This document shows, in pieces, positions 16,811 through 25,116 of a stretch of DNA of 64,000 nucleotides. This DNA is from Ornithinimicrobium cryptoxanthini (GTDB lineage Bacteria; Actinomycetota; Actinomycetes; Actinomycetales; Dermatophilaceae). The notes below the pieces were generated by a model. That model searched no databases, was not told where the DNA came from, and saw nothing but the letters and a program-made list of their open reading frames with translations. Each line of letters opens with the position of its first letter. Within the stretch, counting starts at the first letter, position 1. The position numbers and the translations under genes were made by a program. The DNA lies in assembly GCF_023923205.1 (NCBI RefSeq), contig NZ_CP099490.1, forward strand, positions 3,348,001-3,412,000, written 5' to 3'.

Positions 16811-18373
16811 TCAGCGACGCCGACCGGTGCCGAAGATGCTTCGGGAGATCTCCCGACCGATCACGGTGCCGGCCGAGCGCAGCATCGACTTGAACGCGCC
16901 GGACCCGACGACCTGCTCCACGAGCGACTCGTCCTCCTTGGTCCGCGACTTCGGCGCCGTGGCAGCGGCCTTCTCGGCCTCCTGCGCGGCCTCCGCCTCA
17001 GCGGCGGCAGCGGCGCCGGCCTCCATGCGCGCCGCCAGCTTCTCGTAGGCCGACTCCCGGTCCAGGGACTCGGAGTACTTGCTGGTCAGCGCCGAGGCCG
17101 CGACCACTCCGTCGACCGTCGCCTCCGGCGAGGGACCCATCGTGGCTTGCGGGGCCCGCAGCAGGGTCTGCGCCACGGGCGTCGGCGCGCCGCGGTCGGA
17201 CAGGACGGTGATGATCGCCTCGCCGGTGCCGAGCTGGGTGAGCACCTCCTCCAGGTCGTAGTCACTGATCGGGAAGGTCGTCGCCGCCGCCTTCAGCGCC
17301 TTGGCATCCTTCGGCGTGAAGGCGCGCAGCGCGTGCTGCACGCGGTTGCCGAGCTGGGCGAGCACGGACTCCGGCACGTCGTCGGGGACCTGCGTGACGA
17401 AGAAGACGCCGACGCCCTTGGAGCGGATCAGCCGCACCGCCTGCTCGATGGACTCCAGGAACGCCTTGGACGCGTCCTTGAAGAGCAGGTGCGCCTCGTC
17501 GAAGAAGAAGACCAGCTTGGGCTTCTCGGGGTTGCCGACCTCGGGCAGGTCCTGGAACAGATCGGCCAGCAGCCACATCAGGAAGGTGGAGAACAGCGCC
17601 GGCTGGCTCTGCACGCCGGGCAGCTCCAGGCAGCTGATGATGCCGCGACCGTCGTCAGTGGTGCGCATCAGGTCGGAGGTGTCGAACTCGGGCTCACCGA
17701 AGAACTCGTCGGCTCCGGCGCCCTCGAAGGCGATCAGCTCGCGCAGGATGACTCCGGCCGTCGCGGTCGACAGACCACCCAGCGCCTTCAGCTCGGCCTT
17801 GCCCTCGTCCGAGAGCAGGTGCTGCACGACCGAGCGCAGGTCCTTGAGGTCCAGCAGCGCCAGGCCGTTCTTGTCGGCGTAGTGGAAGATCAGGCCGAGG
17901 CTGGACTCCTGGGTGTTGTTGAGCCCCAGCACCTTGGAGAGCAGGATCGGGCCGAAGGAACTGATCGTGGCCCGGATCGGCGCGCCCTTGCCCCGTCCGC
18001 CGAGGGAGAAGAACTCCACGGGGTATGCCGTGCCGGCCCAGTCCTGGCCGAGGCTGCTCATCCGCTCGGTCACCTTGGGATGGTCTCCGGCGGGGGTGGC
18101 CAGGCCGGTCAGGTCGCCCTTGATGTCGGCCAGGAAGACCGGCACGCCAGCGGTGGAGAGCTGCTCGGCCATCACCTGCAGGGTCACCGTCTTGCCGGTG
18201 CCCGTCGCGCCCGCGACGAGACCGTGCCGGTTCATTGAGCCCAGGGGCAGCCGGACCGGGGCGTCCGGCACCGCGGCGCCCTCGTGCAGGGCCGCACCGA
18301 GCGTGATGGAGGGCCCCTCGAAGGTGTAGCCGCTGCGGATCTGGTCGATCTGGTTCTCGCTCACGGGAAGCAC
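16811..18373 (-). CDS. HerA-like ATPase, DUF853 (YjgR) family
   Basis: A 520-residue P-loop ATPase of the HerA/FtsK-like DUF853 family, sometimes proposed to act as a DNA translocase, although no specific function is settled. Walker A GATGTGKT lies at about 55-62, FLADIKGDLTGLA follows, and Walker B FFFDEAHLLF is near 290. An arginine-finger-like segment is in RFTPKDAKAL. The C-terminal 90 residues are Ala/Glu-rich, probably coiled, and end in IFGTGRRR. The start is uncertain: GTG 18373 is used, and a GTG three codons later (18364, MSENQID) is equally possible. Confidence 0.85.
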   Translation of the reverse strand: MLPVSENQIDQIRSGYTFEGPSITLGAALHEGAAVPDAPVRLPLGSMNRHGLVAGATGTGKTVTLQVMAEQLSTAGVPVFLADIKGDLTGLATPAGDHPKVTERMSSLGQDWAGTAYPVEFFSLGGRGKGAPIRATISSFGPILLSKVLGLNNTQESSLGLIFHYADKNGLALLDLKDLRSVVQHLLSDEGKAELKALGGLSTATAGVILRELIAFEGAGADEFFGEPEFDTSDLMRTTDDGRGIISCLELPGVQSQPALFSTFLMWLLADLFQDLPEVGNPEKPKLVFFFDEAHLLFKDASKAFLESIEQAVRLIRSKGVGVFFVTQVPDDVPESVLAQLGNRVQHALRAFTPKDAKALKAAATTFPISDYDLEEVLTQLGTGEAIITVLSDRGAPTPVAQTLLRAPQATMGPSPEATVDGVVAASALTSKYSESLDRESAYEKLAARMEAGAAAAAEAEAAQEAEKAAATAPKSRTKEDESLVEQVVGSGAFKSMLRSAGTVIGREISRSIFGTGRRR

Positions 18374-18406
18374 TCTATAAGTCAGGGCGACTCATACACT
18401 GGCGCC

Positions 18407-18709
18407 ATGATCTTCAAGGGCGTGGGTGACGGGCAGCCCTATCCGCCCCATCACCTTGAGGACTGGTCGCACCTGCCACCGCGTCTGATCCGGCTGGATG
18501 AGCTGATCACCACCAAGTCGGTGCTGGACCTGCAACACCTGCTGGCGGCCGACTCCACCTTCTATGGCGACATCTTCTGTCACGTGGTGCAGTTTGACGG
18601 CCAGCTCTATCTCGAGGACGGTCTGCACCGGGCGCTGCGTGCTGCCCTGGCCGGACGCCCGTTCGTCCACGGGCGTGTCCTCGTGCTTCCCGACCGCCGC
18701 ACTCGGTAG
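18407..18709 (+). CDS. Small ParB-like-fold protein, often labelled VapB-family antitoxin
   Basis: This conserved actinobacterial protein of 100 residues begins MIFKGVGDGQPYPPHHLEDW. Databases often call such proteins VapB-family antitoxins, but no toxin gene is adjacent. The pattern RLDELITTKSVLDLQHLLA, then HVVQFDGQLYLEDGLHRALRAAL resembles the ParB/Srx N-terminal domain, where a DGxHR motif binds nucleotide; here it is DGLHR. That comparison is my inference. It lies between divergent DUF853 and codirectional LytR_C genes, 33 bases before the latter. Confidence 0.75.
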   Translation: MIFKGVGDGQPYPPHHLEDWSHLPPRLIRLDELITTKSVLDLQHLLAADSTFYGDIFCHVVQFDGQLYLEDGLHRALRAALAGRPFVHGRVLVLPDRRTR

Positions 18710-18742
18710 CGTTCGGGTCAACGTTTTCGCAAGGAGTCCCGC

Positions 18743-19261
18743 GTGGGTTATGTCCGAACTGCTGGCATGTCGACTGCCGCCCGGCGCCGTCGCCGACGCA
18801 CCGCCCTGGTGCTGACCGCGCTGATCGGCATCGTCGCCGCCGTCGGTCTCTACGCCACGGCCTACTACATGGGGTGGCTCGGCGACAGCGACACCACGAC
18901 CGCCGACGAGACCGCCATCACCACGGCGGCGCCCACGCTGGCTCCGGAAGAGGTCACCGTCAACGTCTACAACGCCTCGGGCGCCCCCGGCATTGCCGGC
19001 CGCACCTCGCAGGCCCTGTCCTCGCACGGCTTCAAGATCGACGCCGTCGACGACGCCCCACCGGGGACGGAGGTGCCAGCAGTGGCCGAGATCCGACACG
19101 GTGCCGCCAACCTGGAGGCGGCGCAGCTGCTGCAGACGCTGGTCCCGGACGCCACCCTGGTCGCCGACACCCGGCAGATCGATGTGCTCGACCTCTACAT
19201 CGGGACGGACTTCGTCGAGGTCACGTCCGCCGACAACGACTCGGCCACCGCGACCGGCTGA
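18743..19261 (+). CDS. LytR C-terminal domain protein, membrane-anchored
   Basis: A 172-residue protein with a basic cytoplasmic N-terminus (ARRRRRRTALV), one transmembrane helix (about 22-44), a Thr-rich linker and a LytR_C domain (VTVNVYNASGAPGIAGRTSQ to LDLYIGTDFVEV). LytR_C domains accompany cell-wall LCP ligases; standalone membrane copies are common in actinobacteria and probably act at the envelope. The GTG start has AAGGAG 6 bases upstream. Confidence 0.88.
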   Translation: MGYVRTAGMSTAARRRRRRTALVLTALIGIVAAVGLYATAYYMGWLGDSDTTTADETAITTAAPTLAPEEVTVNVYNASGAPGIAGRTSQALSSHGFKIDAVDDAPPGTEVPAVAEIRHGAANLEAAQLLQTLVPDATLVADTRQIDVLDLYIGTDFVEVTSADNDSATATG

Positions 19262-19296
19262 CCCACGACGAGCACGTCGACACCGTCTGGCGCGGG

Positions 19297-19755
19297 TCAG
19301 GCCTCGGCGGCTGCGGCAATGTCGACCAGATCCTGCTCCAAGGCCTTGCGGGTCGCCCGCGCCGCCACCCCGCCCAGGACCTTCATCCCCACCTTCTGCA
19401 GCCCTGACGGCGCGGTCATCTCGGCATCGAAGCGGACGCTGAGCTCGGTCCGCGCCCCCTCGTCCAACGGGGTCAACGTGAACTCGGTGACATAGTTCGC
19501 CCCACCGGACTCGGCCCGCACCTGCGTGCGTCGCTGCGGGTCGCTCGTCGCCACCCACATCTCCTCGGTGGCCTCCCTGCCAAACATCTTGCGCGTCTCA
19601 CGCCAACGGGTGCCCACGGCATACGGCCCATCGGTCATCCGCTGCACCGAGACGACCCCCGACAGGGTCTCGTGCGCGTGGTCGAGATCGGTCACGACCT
19701 CCCACACCCGCTCCGGTGACGCCTCGATGATCCGGCTGACGACGATCTCGCTCAT
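19297..19755 (-). CDS. SRPBCC (START-like) family protein
   Basis: A 152-residue protein with the SRPBCC pattern: N-terminal strand IVVSRIIEASPERVWEVVTD, central WRETRKMFGREATEEMWV, and long C-terminal helix KVGMKVLGGVAARATRKALE. Such proteins bind hydrophobic ligands in a deep cavity. The ligand is unknown. The ATG at 19755 sits at the start of the first beta strand. It converges on the LytR_C gene and diverges from the aldehyde dehydrogenase. Confidence 0.82.
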   Translation of the reverse strand: MSEIVVSRIIEASPERVWEVVTDLDHAHETLSGVVSVQRMTDGPYAVGTRWRETRKMFGREATEEMWVATSDPQRRTQVRAESGGANYVTEFTLTPLDEGARTELSVRFDAEMTAPSGLQKVGMKVLGGVAARATRKALEQDLVDIAAAAEA

Positions 19756-19835
19756 AGACCCATCGTGCAGCACGCGGCGCACTGTGCCTGACGCCACCCT
19801 TGGTGATGGACACCCAACCGGCGAAGATGGGCCCT

Positions 19836-21332
19836 ATGAGCACCGAGTATGCCGTGGCGCCGGCAGAGCAGTCCGTGGACCCGTCTGCGCTGGTCACCGA
19901 GGCGGTCGACCTCGCGCGTGAGACGCAGACGTGGTGGGACTCGATCGGCTTCTCCGGGCGCCGGCATCTGCTCGACCGGTGGCGGCAGGACATCACGGAA
20001 CACCTCGACGAGCTGGCCGCCGTCGTGCACGACGAGATGGGCAAGCCGCACGGAGACGCCGTGCTGGAGATCGGCATGGCCCTCGAGCACCTCGCCTGGG
20101 CCGCGAAACACGCCCGCCGGGTGCTGGACCGCAAGCGGGTGGGCTCGACGCTGCTGGCAGCACACCTGGCAGCCACCGTGGAATACCTGCCGCTCGGCGT
20201 GATCGGGGTGATCGGCCCGTGGAACTACCCGGTCTACACCCCGATGGGCGCCATCGCCTATGCCCTGGCGGGTGGCAACACGGTGGTCTTCAAGCCCTCG
20301 GAGCTGACGCCGTTGACGGGCCAGTGGCTCGCGGACAGCTTTGAGCGCGCCGTCGGGCGGCCCGCCCTGCTGGCGGTCCACGGGCGTGGCGAGATCGGGG
20401 ACGCCCTGTGCCGCTCCAGCGTCGGCATGATCAGCTTCACCGGCTCCCCCGGCACCGCCAGGTTGGTGATGGCGACCTGCGCGCAGAGCCTCAAGCCGGT
20501 CCTGATCGAGGGCGGTGGCAAAGACGTCCTGATCGTGGCCGAGGACGCCGACGTCCCGGCAGCAGCGGCGGCCGCGGTGTGGGGCGGGATGAGCAACGCG
20601 GGCCAGACCTGCGTCGGCGTCGAGCGGGTGCTCGCCCACGAGGCGGTCTATGACGAGCTCGTCGCGGCCATCGCGCGCGAGGCCGCCCGCGCCCGGGCCG
20701 GGCTGGACGACGGGGCCGACCTAGGGCCGATCTCACTGCCCAAGCAGGTCGGGATCATCCGCGAGCAGGTGGCCGATGCGCTCAGCCGGGGCGCCCGCGC
20801 GGTGCTCGGCGGGGAGCAGTTCAACGGACCGGCCGGAGAGGTTGCTGATGGCAGCCCGCTCGAGGACCCCGCGCGGGTGATCCAGCCGACCGTGCTGGTC
20901 GACACTCCCCCCGACGCGCGGATCCAGCGGGAGGAGACCTTTGGCCCGGTGATCACCGTCGACCGGGTGGCCAGCATGGACGAGGCCATCGAGCGCGCCA
21001 ACTCCGGCTCCTACGGGTTGGGCGGTGCCGTGTTCTCGCGCAAGCACGGGCCAGAGATCGCGCGACGCATCCGCAGCGGGATGACGTCGGTCAACAACGT
21101 CATCGGCTTCACGGGACTGCCCCAGCTGCCGTTCGGCGGCGTCGGCGACTCCGGCTTCGGGCGGACGCACGGGGCCGAGGGCCTCAGGTGCTTCTGCTAT
21201 GCCAAGTCCGTTGCGCGGCAGCGTTTCACGCCGCCCGTAGCCGTCACCAACTTCGACCGGCGAGCGCGGGTGGACGGCATCTTCAAGACCGCTGTCAGTG
21301 TGTTGCACGGCTCGCGCCCCTGGCAGCAGTGA
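19836..21332 (+). CDS. NAD(P)-dependent aldehyde dehydrogenase
   Basis: A 498-residue ALDH-superfamily enzyme oxidising an aldehyde to the acid. Key parts are IGVIGPWNYPVYTP (about 125), the nucleotide site FKPSELTPLTG, ISFTGSPGTARLV, the general base Glu in LIEGGGKD (more usually LELGGK), and the catalytic Cys in SNAGQTCVGVERVL. The C-terminal part contains REETFGPVITV and LPFGGVGDSGFGRTHG. The start has two nearby ATGs (19827 and 19836). The next gene begins one base after the stop, so the two form an operon. The substrate is unknown. Confidence 0.93.
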   Translation: MSTEYAVAPAEQSVDPSALVTEAVDLARETQTWWDSIGFSGRRHLLDRWRQDITEHLDELAAVVHDEMGKPHGDAVLEIGMALEHLAWAAKHARRVLDRKRVGSTLLAAHLAATVEYLPLGVIGVIGPWNYPVYTPMGAIAYALAGGNTVVFKPSELTPLTGQWLADSFERAVGRPALLAVHGRGEIGDALCRSSVGMISFTGSPGTARLVMATCAQSLKPVLIEGGGKDVLIVAEDADVPAAAAAAVWGGMSNAGQTCVGVERVLAHEAVYDELVAAIAREAARARAGLDDGADLGPISLPKQVGIIREQVADALSRGARAVLGGEQFNGPAGEVADGSPLEDPARVIQPTVLVDTPPDARIQREETFGPVITVDRVASMDEAIERANSGSYGLGGAVFSRKHGPEIARRIRSGMTSVNNVIGFTGLPQLPFGGVGDSGFGRTHGAEGLRCFCYAKSVARQRFTPPVAVTNFDRRARVDGIFKTAVSVLHGSRPWQQ

Positions 21333-21333
21333 G

Positions 21334-21798
21334 ATGGGCTCCCGTCGGCTGCTGGTCGTCCACCACACCCCGTCGCCGGGGATGCAGGCGATGCTCGAGG
21401 CCTGCCTGGCCGGCGCCCGGGACCCTGACATCACGGGGGTCGAGGTCGTGCTGCGCCCGGCACTGGTCGCGAGCCCGGTCGACGTCCTGGAGGCCGACGC
21501 CTATCTGCTCGGCACCCCCGCCAACATCGGCTACATGTCGGGTGCGCTGAAGCACTTCTTCGACCAGATCTACTATCCCTGCCTGGACGCGACGCAGGGG
21601 CGGCCGTTCGCGGCATACGTCCACGGCAACGAGGGTCTTGAGGGGGCCGTCCGCGCGATCGGCAGCATCTCCTCCGCCCTCGGTTGGGAGGCCGTGGCAC
21701 CCACGCTCGAAGTGATGGGAGCGCCGGACCAGGAAGCGCTGGAATCGTGCCGCGAGCTCGGCGCGGTCCTGGCCGCGTCGATCATGCCGGACGCCTGA
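21334..21798 (+). CDS. Flavodoxin-like / NADPH-dependent FMN reductase-type protein
   Basis: A 154-residue flavodoxin-fold protein: RRLLVVHHTPSPGMQAMLEA is the phosphate-binding loop region, DAYLLGTPANIGYMSGALKHF is the flavin-cradle motif, and AYVHGNEGLEGAVRAIGSI follows. Its ATG lies directly after the aldehyde dehydrogenase TGA, so the two are translationally coupled; it may recycle electrons or reduce a flavin for it. That link is inference. Confidence 0.85.
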   Translation: MGSRRLLVVHHTPSPGMQAMLEACLAGARDPDITGVEVVLRPALVASPVDVLEADAYLLGTPANIGYMSGALKHFFDQIYYPCLDATQGRPFAAYVHGNEGLEGAVRAIGSISSALGWEAVAPTLEVMGAPDQEALESCRELGAVLAASIMPDA

Positions 21799-21848
21799 TT
21801 TCGACCGCTGCTTTGCTCGCCCGTGTCTGCAGAGCAGCGGTCGAAATC
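21797..21848. terminator. Perfect 16-bp inverted repeat, likely bidirectional terminator or REP-like element
   Basis: GATTTCGACCGCTGCT (21797-21812) and AGCAGCGGTCGAAATC (21833-21848) are exact inverse complements with a 20-base loop. It overlaps the flavodoxin stop and sits between convergent genes. There is no T-run. Confidence 0.7.
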
Positions 21849-21861
21849 GTGCGGTGCCTGG

Positions 21862-23661
21862 TCAGACCGGAGTGATCGGCAGCCGCAGGGCTCCGGGCGC
21901 GGGGCCGGGCACCGCCGGGGAGCGGGGCGAGACCGGGTGAGTCACGGCATACGCCTCACCAGGCTGTGGCCGAGGATCCGCCTCACCCTTGTTGGGCCAC
22001 AGGGCCATCGCCCGCTCGGCCTGCGCCGTGATCGTCAGCGACGGGTTGACGCCGAGGTTGGCCGAGACCGTCGAACCGTCCACGATGTGCAGGCCGGGAT
22101 AGTTGTGGACGCGGTGATAAGGGTCGACGACACCGGTCTCGGCACTCTCCCCGATCACGCAACCACCGAGGAAGTGCGCCGTCAGCGGCCGGTTGAACGG
22201 CTCCCCGATGTTGCCGCCAGGCATGCCACCGACGATCCTGGCCATCCGCCGGACCGCCTCGTTGGCGACCGGGATCCAGTTCGGGTTGGGGGCACCGTGG
22301 CCCTGTCGGCTGCCGAGGATGCGCCGTCCGGTCAGCCGGCTGCGGCGTCGGTGGGTCGTGATCGAGTTGTCCAAGGACTGCATGACCAGCGCGATCACGG
22401 TGCGCTCGGACCAGTGCCTGAGGTCATAGATCTTGGGTAGCACCGCGCGCTGGCGCCACAGCTCGCTGGCCCACGTGCGCCACCGAGGAACTCCTGGGAC
22501 CTCGTCAGTCAGCACGGTCTGCAGAGCGTTCATCGCGTTGCTGCCGTGGCCATAACGGACCGGCTCGATGTGCGTGTGCGGCTCCGGGTGGATGGAGGAG
22601 GTGATCGCCACGCCCTGGCTCATGTCGGGGCCGTCTGCCATGCGAATCGCCCCCAGCAACGCCTCCGAGTTGGTGCGGGACAGGTGGCCGAGTCGCTCCG
22701 ACAGGTGGGGCAGATGGCCCTCGTCGCGCAGCCGGTGCAGCAGGCGCTGGGTCCCCAGGGCAGAGGCAGCGAGTATGACGTGGTCCGCGGTGAGCTCGTA
22801 ACTGCCCCTGCGCAGCGGTCTGGTGTCGCGCACGGTCACGGTCCACCCAATTTTTGTAGTGGTTTCGCTGCCCTCCCCCGCATTTTGCGGGCGGTTTTGC
22901 ACTTCGCCGGCGGGCTGCACCCGCGTGACCGTGCTCATCGGCCGGATCTGGGCGCCGAGACGCTCGGCGAGGTGCAGGTAGTTCTTGACCAGCGTGTTCT
23001 TGGCGTTGTGGCGGCACCCGGTCATGCACTCGCCGCACTCGGTGCAGCCCTTGCGCTCAGGCCCAGCACCGCCGAAGTAGGGGTCGGGCGTTAAGGCTCC
23101 CGCGACCTGCCCAAAGTGCACCCCGACGGGGGCATAGCGGAACGTGTCCCCGACCCCCATCTCGTCGGCGACTTGGCGCATCACCTCGTCGGCCGGGGTG
23201 TGCGTCGGGTTGGTCACCACGCCGAGCATCCGTTTGGCCTGGTCATAGTAGGGCGCGAGCTCGGCCCGCCAGTCCGTGATGTGCGCCCACTGCGGGTCCG
23301 CATAGAACTCGTCGAGCGGCTCATAGAGCGTGTTGGCATAGACCAGGGACCCGCCCCCGACACCCGCGCCCGACAGGATCATCGCGTTGTCGAGCGTGTC
23401 AATGCGTTGTATGCCGTAGCACCCGATCCCGGGCCGGAACAGATAGCGCCGCAGGTGGAAGGAGGTGGGGGCAAAGTCCGCGTCCTCGAACCGGGCACCG
23501 GCCTCGAGCACGAGAACCCGGTAGCCCTTCTCGCTGAGTCGCAGCGTCGCGACCGATCCACCAAAGCCGGACCCGACGATGACCACGTCCCAGTGCTCAG
23601 GCGTCGCGGGACGCGGGGTCGCGTGGGGCCAGCTGCTGCGGCGTCGCATGCGCGTGATCAT
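21862..23661 (-). CDS. Cholesterol-oxidase-like GMC family FAD oxidoreductase
   Basis: A FAD enzyme of about 599 residues from the glucose-methanol-choline class, closest in look to cholesterol oxidases. The dinucleotide fold is DVVIVGSGFGGSVATLRLSE, and the GMC signature is LSGAGVGGGSLVYANTLYEP. The Cys-rich stretch CTECGECMTGCRHNAKN is typical of this branch, and the C-terminal FAD part is GLHIVDGSTVSANLGVNPSLT. No secretion signal was seen. About residues 250-272 are encoded by two units of the dispersed 32-bp repeat (see 22849). ATG 23661 is used; ATG 23649 is possible. The sterol substrate is inferred. Confidence 0.88.
   Translation of the reverse strand: MITRMRRRSSWPHATPRPATPEHWDVVIVGSGFGGSVATLRLSEKGYRVLVLEAGARFEDADFAPTSFHLRRYLFRPGIGCYGIQRIDTLDNAMILSGAGVGGGSLVYANTLYEPLDEFYADPQWAHITDWRAELAPYYDQAKRMLGVVTNPTHTPADEVMRQVADEMGVGDTFRYAPVGVHFGQVAGALTPDPYFGGAGPERKGCTECGECMTGCRHNAKNTLVKNYLHLAERLGAQIRPMSTVTRVQPAGEVQNRPQNAGEGSETTTKIGWTVTVRDTRPLRRGSYELTADHVILAASALGTQRLLHRLRDEGHLPHLSERLGHLSRTNSEALLGAIRMADGPDMSQGVAITSSIHPEPHTHIEPVRYGHGSNAMNALQTVLTDEVPGVPRWRTWASELWRQRAVLPKIYDLRHWSERTVIALVMQSLDNSITTHRRRSRLTGRRILGSRQGHGAPNPNWIPVANEAVRRMARIVGGMPGGNIGEPFNRPLTAHFLGGCVIGESAETGVVDPYHRVHNYPGLHIVDGSTVSANLGVNPSLTITAQAERAMALWPNKGEADPRPQPGEAYAVTHPVSPRSPAVPGPAPGALRLPITPV
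22849..22908. repeat. 32-bp repeat family, locus B, inside the GMC oxidoreductase gene
   Basis: Unit 1 (from 22849) has ATTTTTGTAGTGGTTTCGCT and ccctcccccg; unit 2 (from 22881) has cattttgcgggcggttttgc. The period is 32 bases. Read on the minus strand it keeps the oxidoreductase frame open and encodes a Gln/Asn/Thr-rich insert (VQNRPQNAGEGSETTTKIG). Confidence 0.8.
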
Positions 23662-23694
23662 CTCACCAGGGCGCCGAGGCCTGACAATAGGTGG

Positions 23695-24078
23695 ATGCAG
23701 CCGAAGACCCTCCCCCTCGTCATCGTGCCGTTCGCCGTCTCGGGGGTGATCCACCTGGTGAAGCCAGAGACGTTCGAGCCGATCATCCCGACCCCGCTGC
23801 GGCCCTGGGCCCGGGACCTGGTGCTGGTCTCCGGTGTCGCCGAGCTCGCCTGTGCCGCCGGTCTGCTGCACCCCCGGACCCGGCCCGCTGCGGGGCTCGC
23901 GAGCGCCGCGCTGCTGCTCGCCGTGTGGCCCGCGAACGCCCAGATGAGCGTTGACCTGGGACGTCGTGCCCAGCGCAGGCGCGACCCGAGGTCGTGGGCA
24001 TCCTTCGCTCTCAGCCTCGGGCGCCTCCCGCTCCAGGTGCCGATGATCCGTGCCGCGTGGCGGGCTTGGCAGGGCTGA
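23695..24078 (+). CDS. DoxX-like small membrane protein
   Basis: A 127-residue protein with four hydrophobic segments in the DoxX arrangement: LPLVIVPFAVSGVIHLVKPE, then a loop FEPIIPTPLRPWARDLV, VLVSGVAELACAAGLL and a third helix AGLASAALLLAVWPANAQM. DoxX relatives are linked to quinone or redox membrane functions, but the role here is unknown. It diverges from the GMC oxidoreductase with 33 bases between them. Confidence 0.78.
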   Translation: MQPKTLPLVIVPFAVSGVIHLVKPETFEPIIPTPLRPWARDLVLVSGVAELACAAGLLHPRTRPAAGLASAALLLAVWPANAQMSVDLGRRAQRRRDPRSWASFALSLGRLPLQVPMIRAAWRAWQG

Positions 24079-24133
24079 CCGGTGGGGCCTGGCGAGCACT
24101 CGCTGGACCGTGTGGGCCTGGAAGGATCGGCAT

Positions 24134-24505
24134 ATGCCGCAAGACCGCCCCGACGCCTCGTCCAGTGATGACGAGCTCCAGACCTTGCTCCTCCACGAGG
24201 TGTCCTGCTTCCCCGACGTGGAGGTCCACCTGACACCCGAGCAACTTCGCGAGGCGATCAACGTGCTGGCTCGGGACGGCCAGGAAGCTCTCGGCATCGA
24301 TGACCCGATCGCGGCAGGATGGGCCCTGTTCATCATCCACCTCGAGGAGCTGGCCGAGACACTGCGCCCCGACGAGCATCACATCGTGTGGCACGACGGC
24401 GCCCTGCACCGGTCAGTGCGTGCGGACGGGCCGCCGACACGGGGGGCGCTCCCTGACCCTCCAAAGGGCGGCCCCGAGTTTCAGTGGACTGCCGCGCGCC
24501 GCTGA
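24134..24505 (+). CDS. Hypothetical acidic cytoplasmic protein
   Basis: A 123-residue protein with no family I recognise. The N-terminal half is acidic and helical (LQTLLLHEVSCFPDVEVHLT, PEQLREAINVLARDGQEAL), followed by DDPIAAGWALFIIHLEELAE; the C-terminus is Pro/Gly-rich. GGAAGGA lies about 8 bases before the ATG, supporting translation. Function is unknown. Confidence 0.65.
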   Translation: MPQDRPDASSSDDELQTLLLHEVSCFPDVEVHLTPEQLREAINVLARDGQEALGIDDPIAAGWALFIIHLEELAETLRPDEHHIVWHDGALHRSVRADGPPTRGALPDPPKGGPEFQWTAARR

Positions 24506-24512
24506 CCAGGCC

Positions 24513-25019
24513 TCAAGAGCGACGGGGCAGCCCCACCATCTGACGGGTGCGGTCGCGCGCCTGGGCGCTGGAGGCGAGCTGGTCGGCCGGTGCGCCCGCC
24601 TGCACCCGCTGGGCGTAGGCGACCTCGAACTGTTCCAGGGCCTCCTGAGGTCGGTCTGCAGCCAGGAGCGTCTTGCCGTAGTGCTGGCGCAGGACCGGCT
24701 CCCACGGTGAGCCGGTGCACTCGGCCAGCAGGTCGGCATACGCCCACAGTGCGTCCTCGAACTCACCCAGGTCGCGGGCACAGTCGGCGAGCAGTGCTCG
24801 CACCCGCACGCTGGGATCTGCCGTATGCAGCAGCTCACGTGCGTGTGTCGGGTCACCCGACCAGAGGGTCTCGACCGCCTCCCCGAGGGCGTCAGTGGAC
24901 ATGCCTTCGCGGAAGGCCCTCAGATCGGTGATCCGTGGCCGCAGCGTGGCGCCGTCGATCACCCAGCCGGGCCCGCCCTCGACGTCTGGTGGCGGCTCGG
25001 CTCCGAGGTCTGCACGCAT
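24513..25019 (-). CDS. TPR-like hypothetical protein
   Basis: A 168-residue protein whose residues 45-150 form three helix-turn-helix pairs of TPR character (GDPTHARELLHTADPSVRVR, LGEFEDALWAYADLLAECTG, ADRPQEALEQFEVAYAQRVQ). It probably mediates protein contacts. No partner is evident. It converges on the hypothetical gene at 24134. Confidence 0.7.
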   Translation of the reverse strand: MRADLGAEPPPDVEGGPGWVIDGATLRPRITDLRAFREGMSTDALGEAVETLWSGDPTHARELLHTADPSVRVRALLADCARDLGEFEDALWAYADLLAECTGSPWEPVLRQHYGKTLLAADRPQEALEQFEVAYAQRVQAGAPADQLASSAQARDRTRQMVGLPRRS

Positions 25020-25116
25020 CCGGTCACTGTGCCACGTGCGCGGTCGCCTGTGGACAACCGTGCGGCTCTGTCAGTCGGACCTGGCAAGGTCGCTCGTATG
25101 ACGGAAAGGGGGCACC

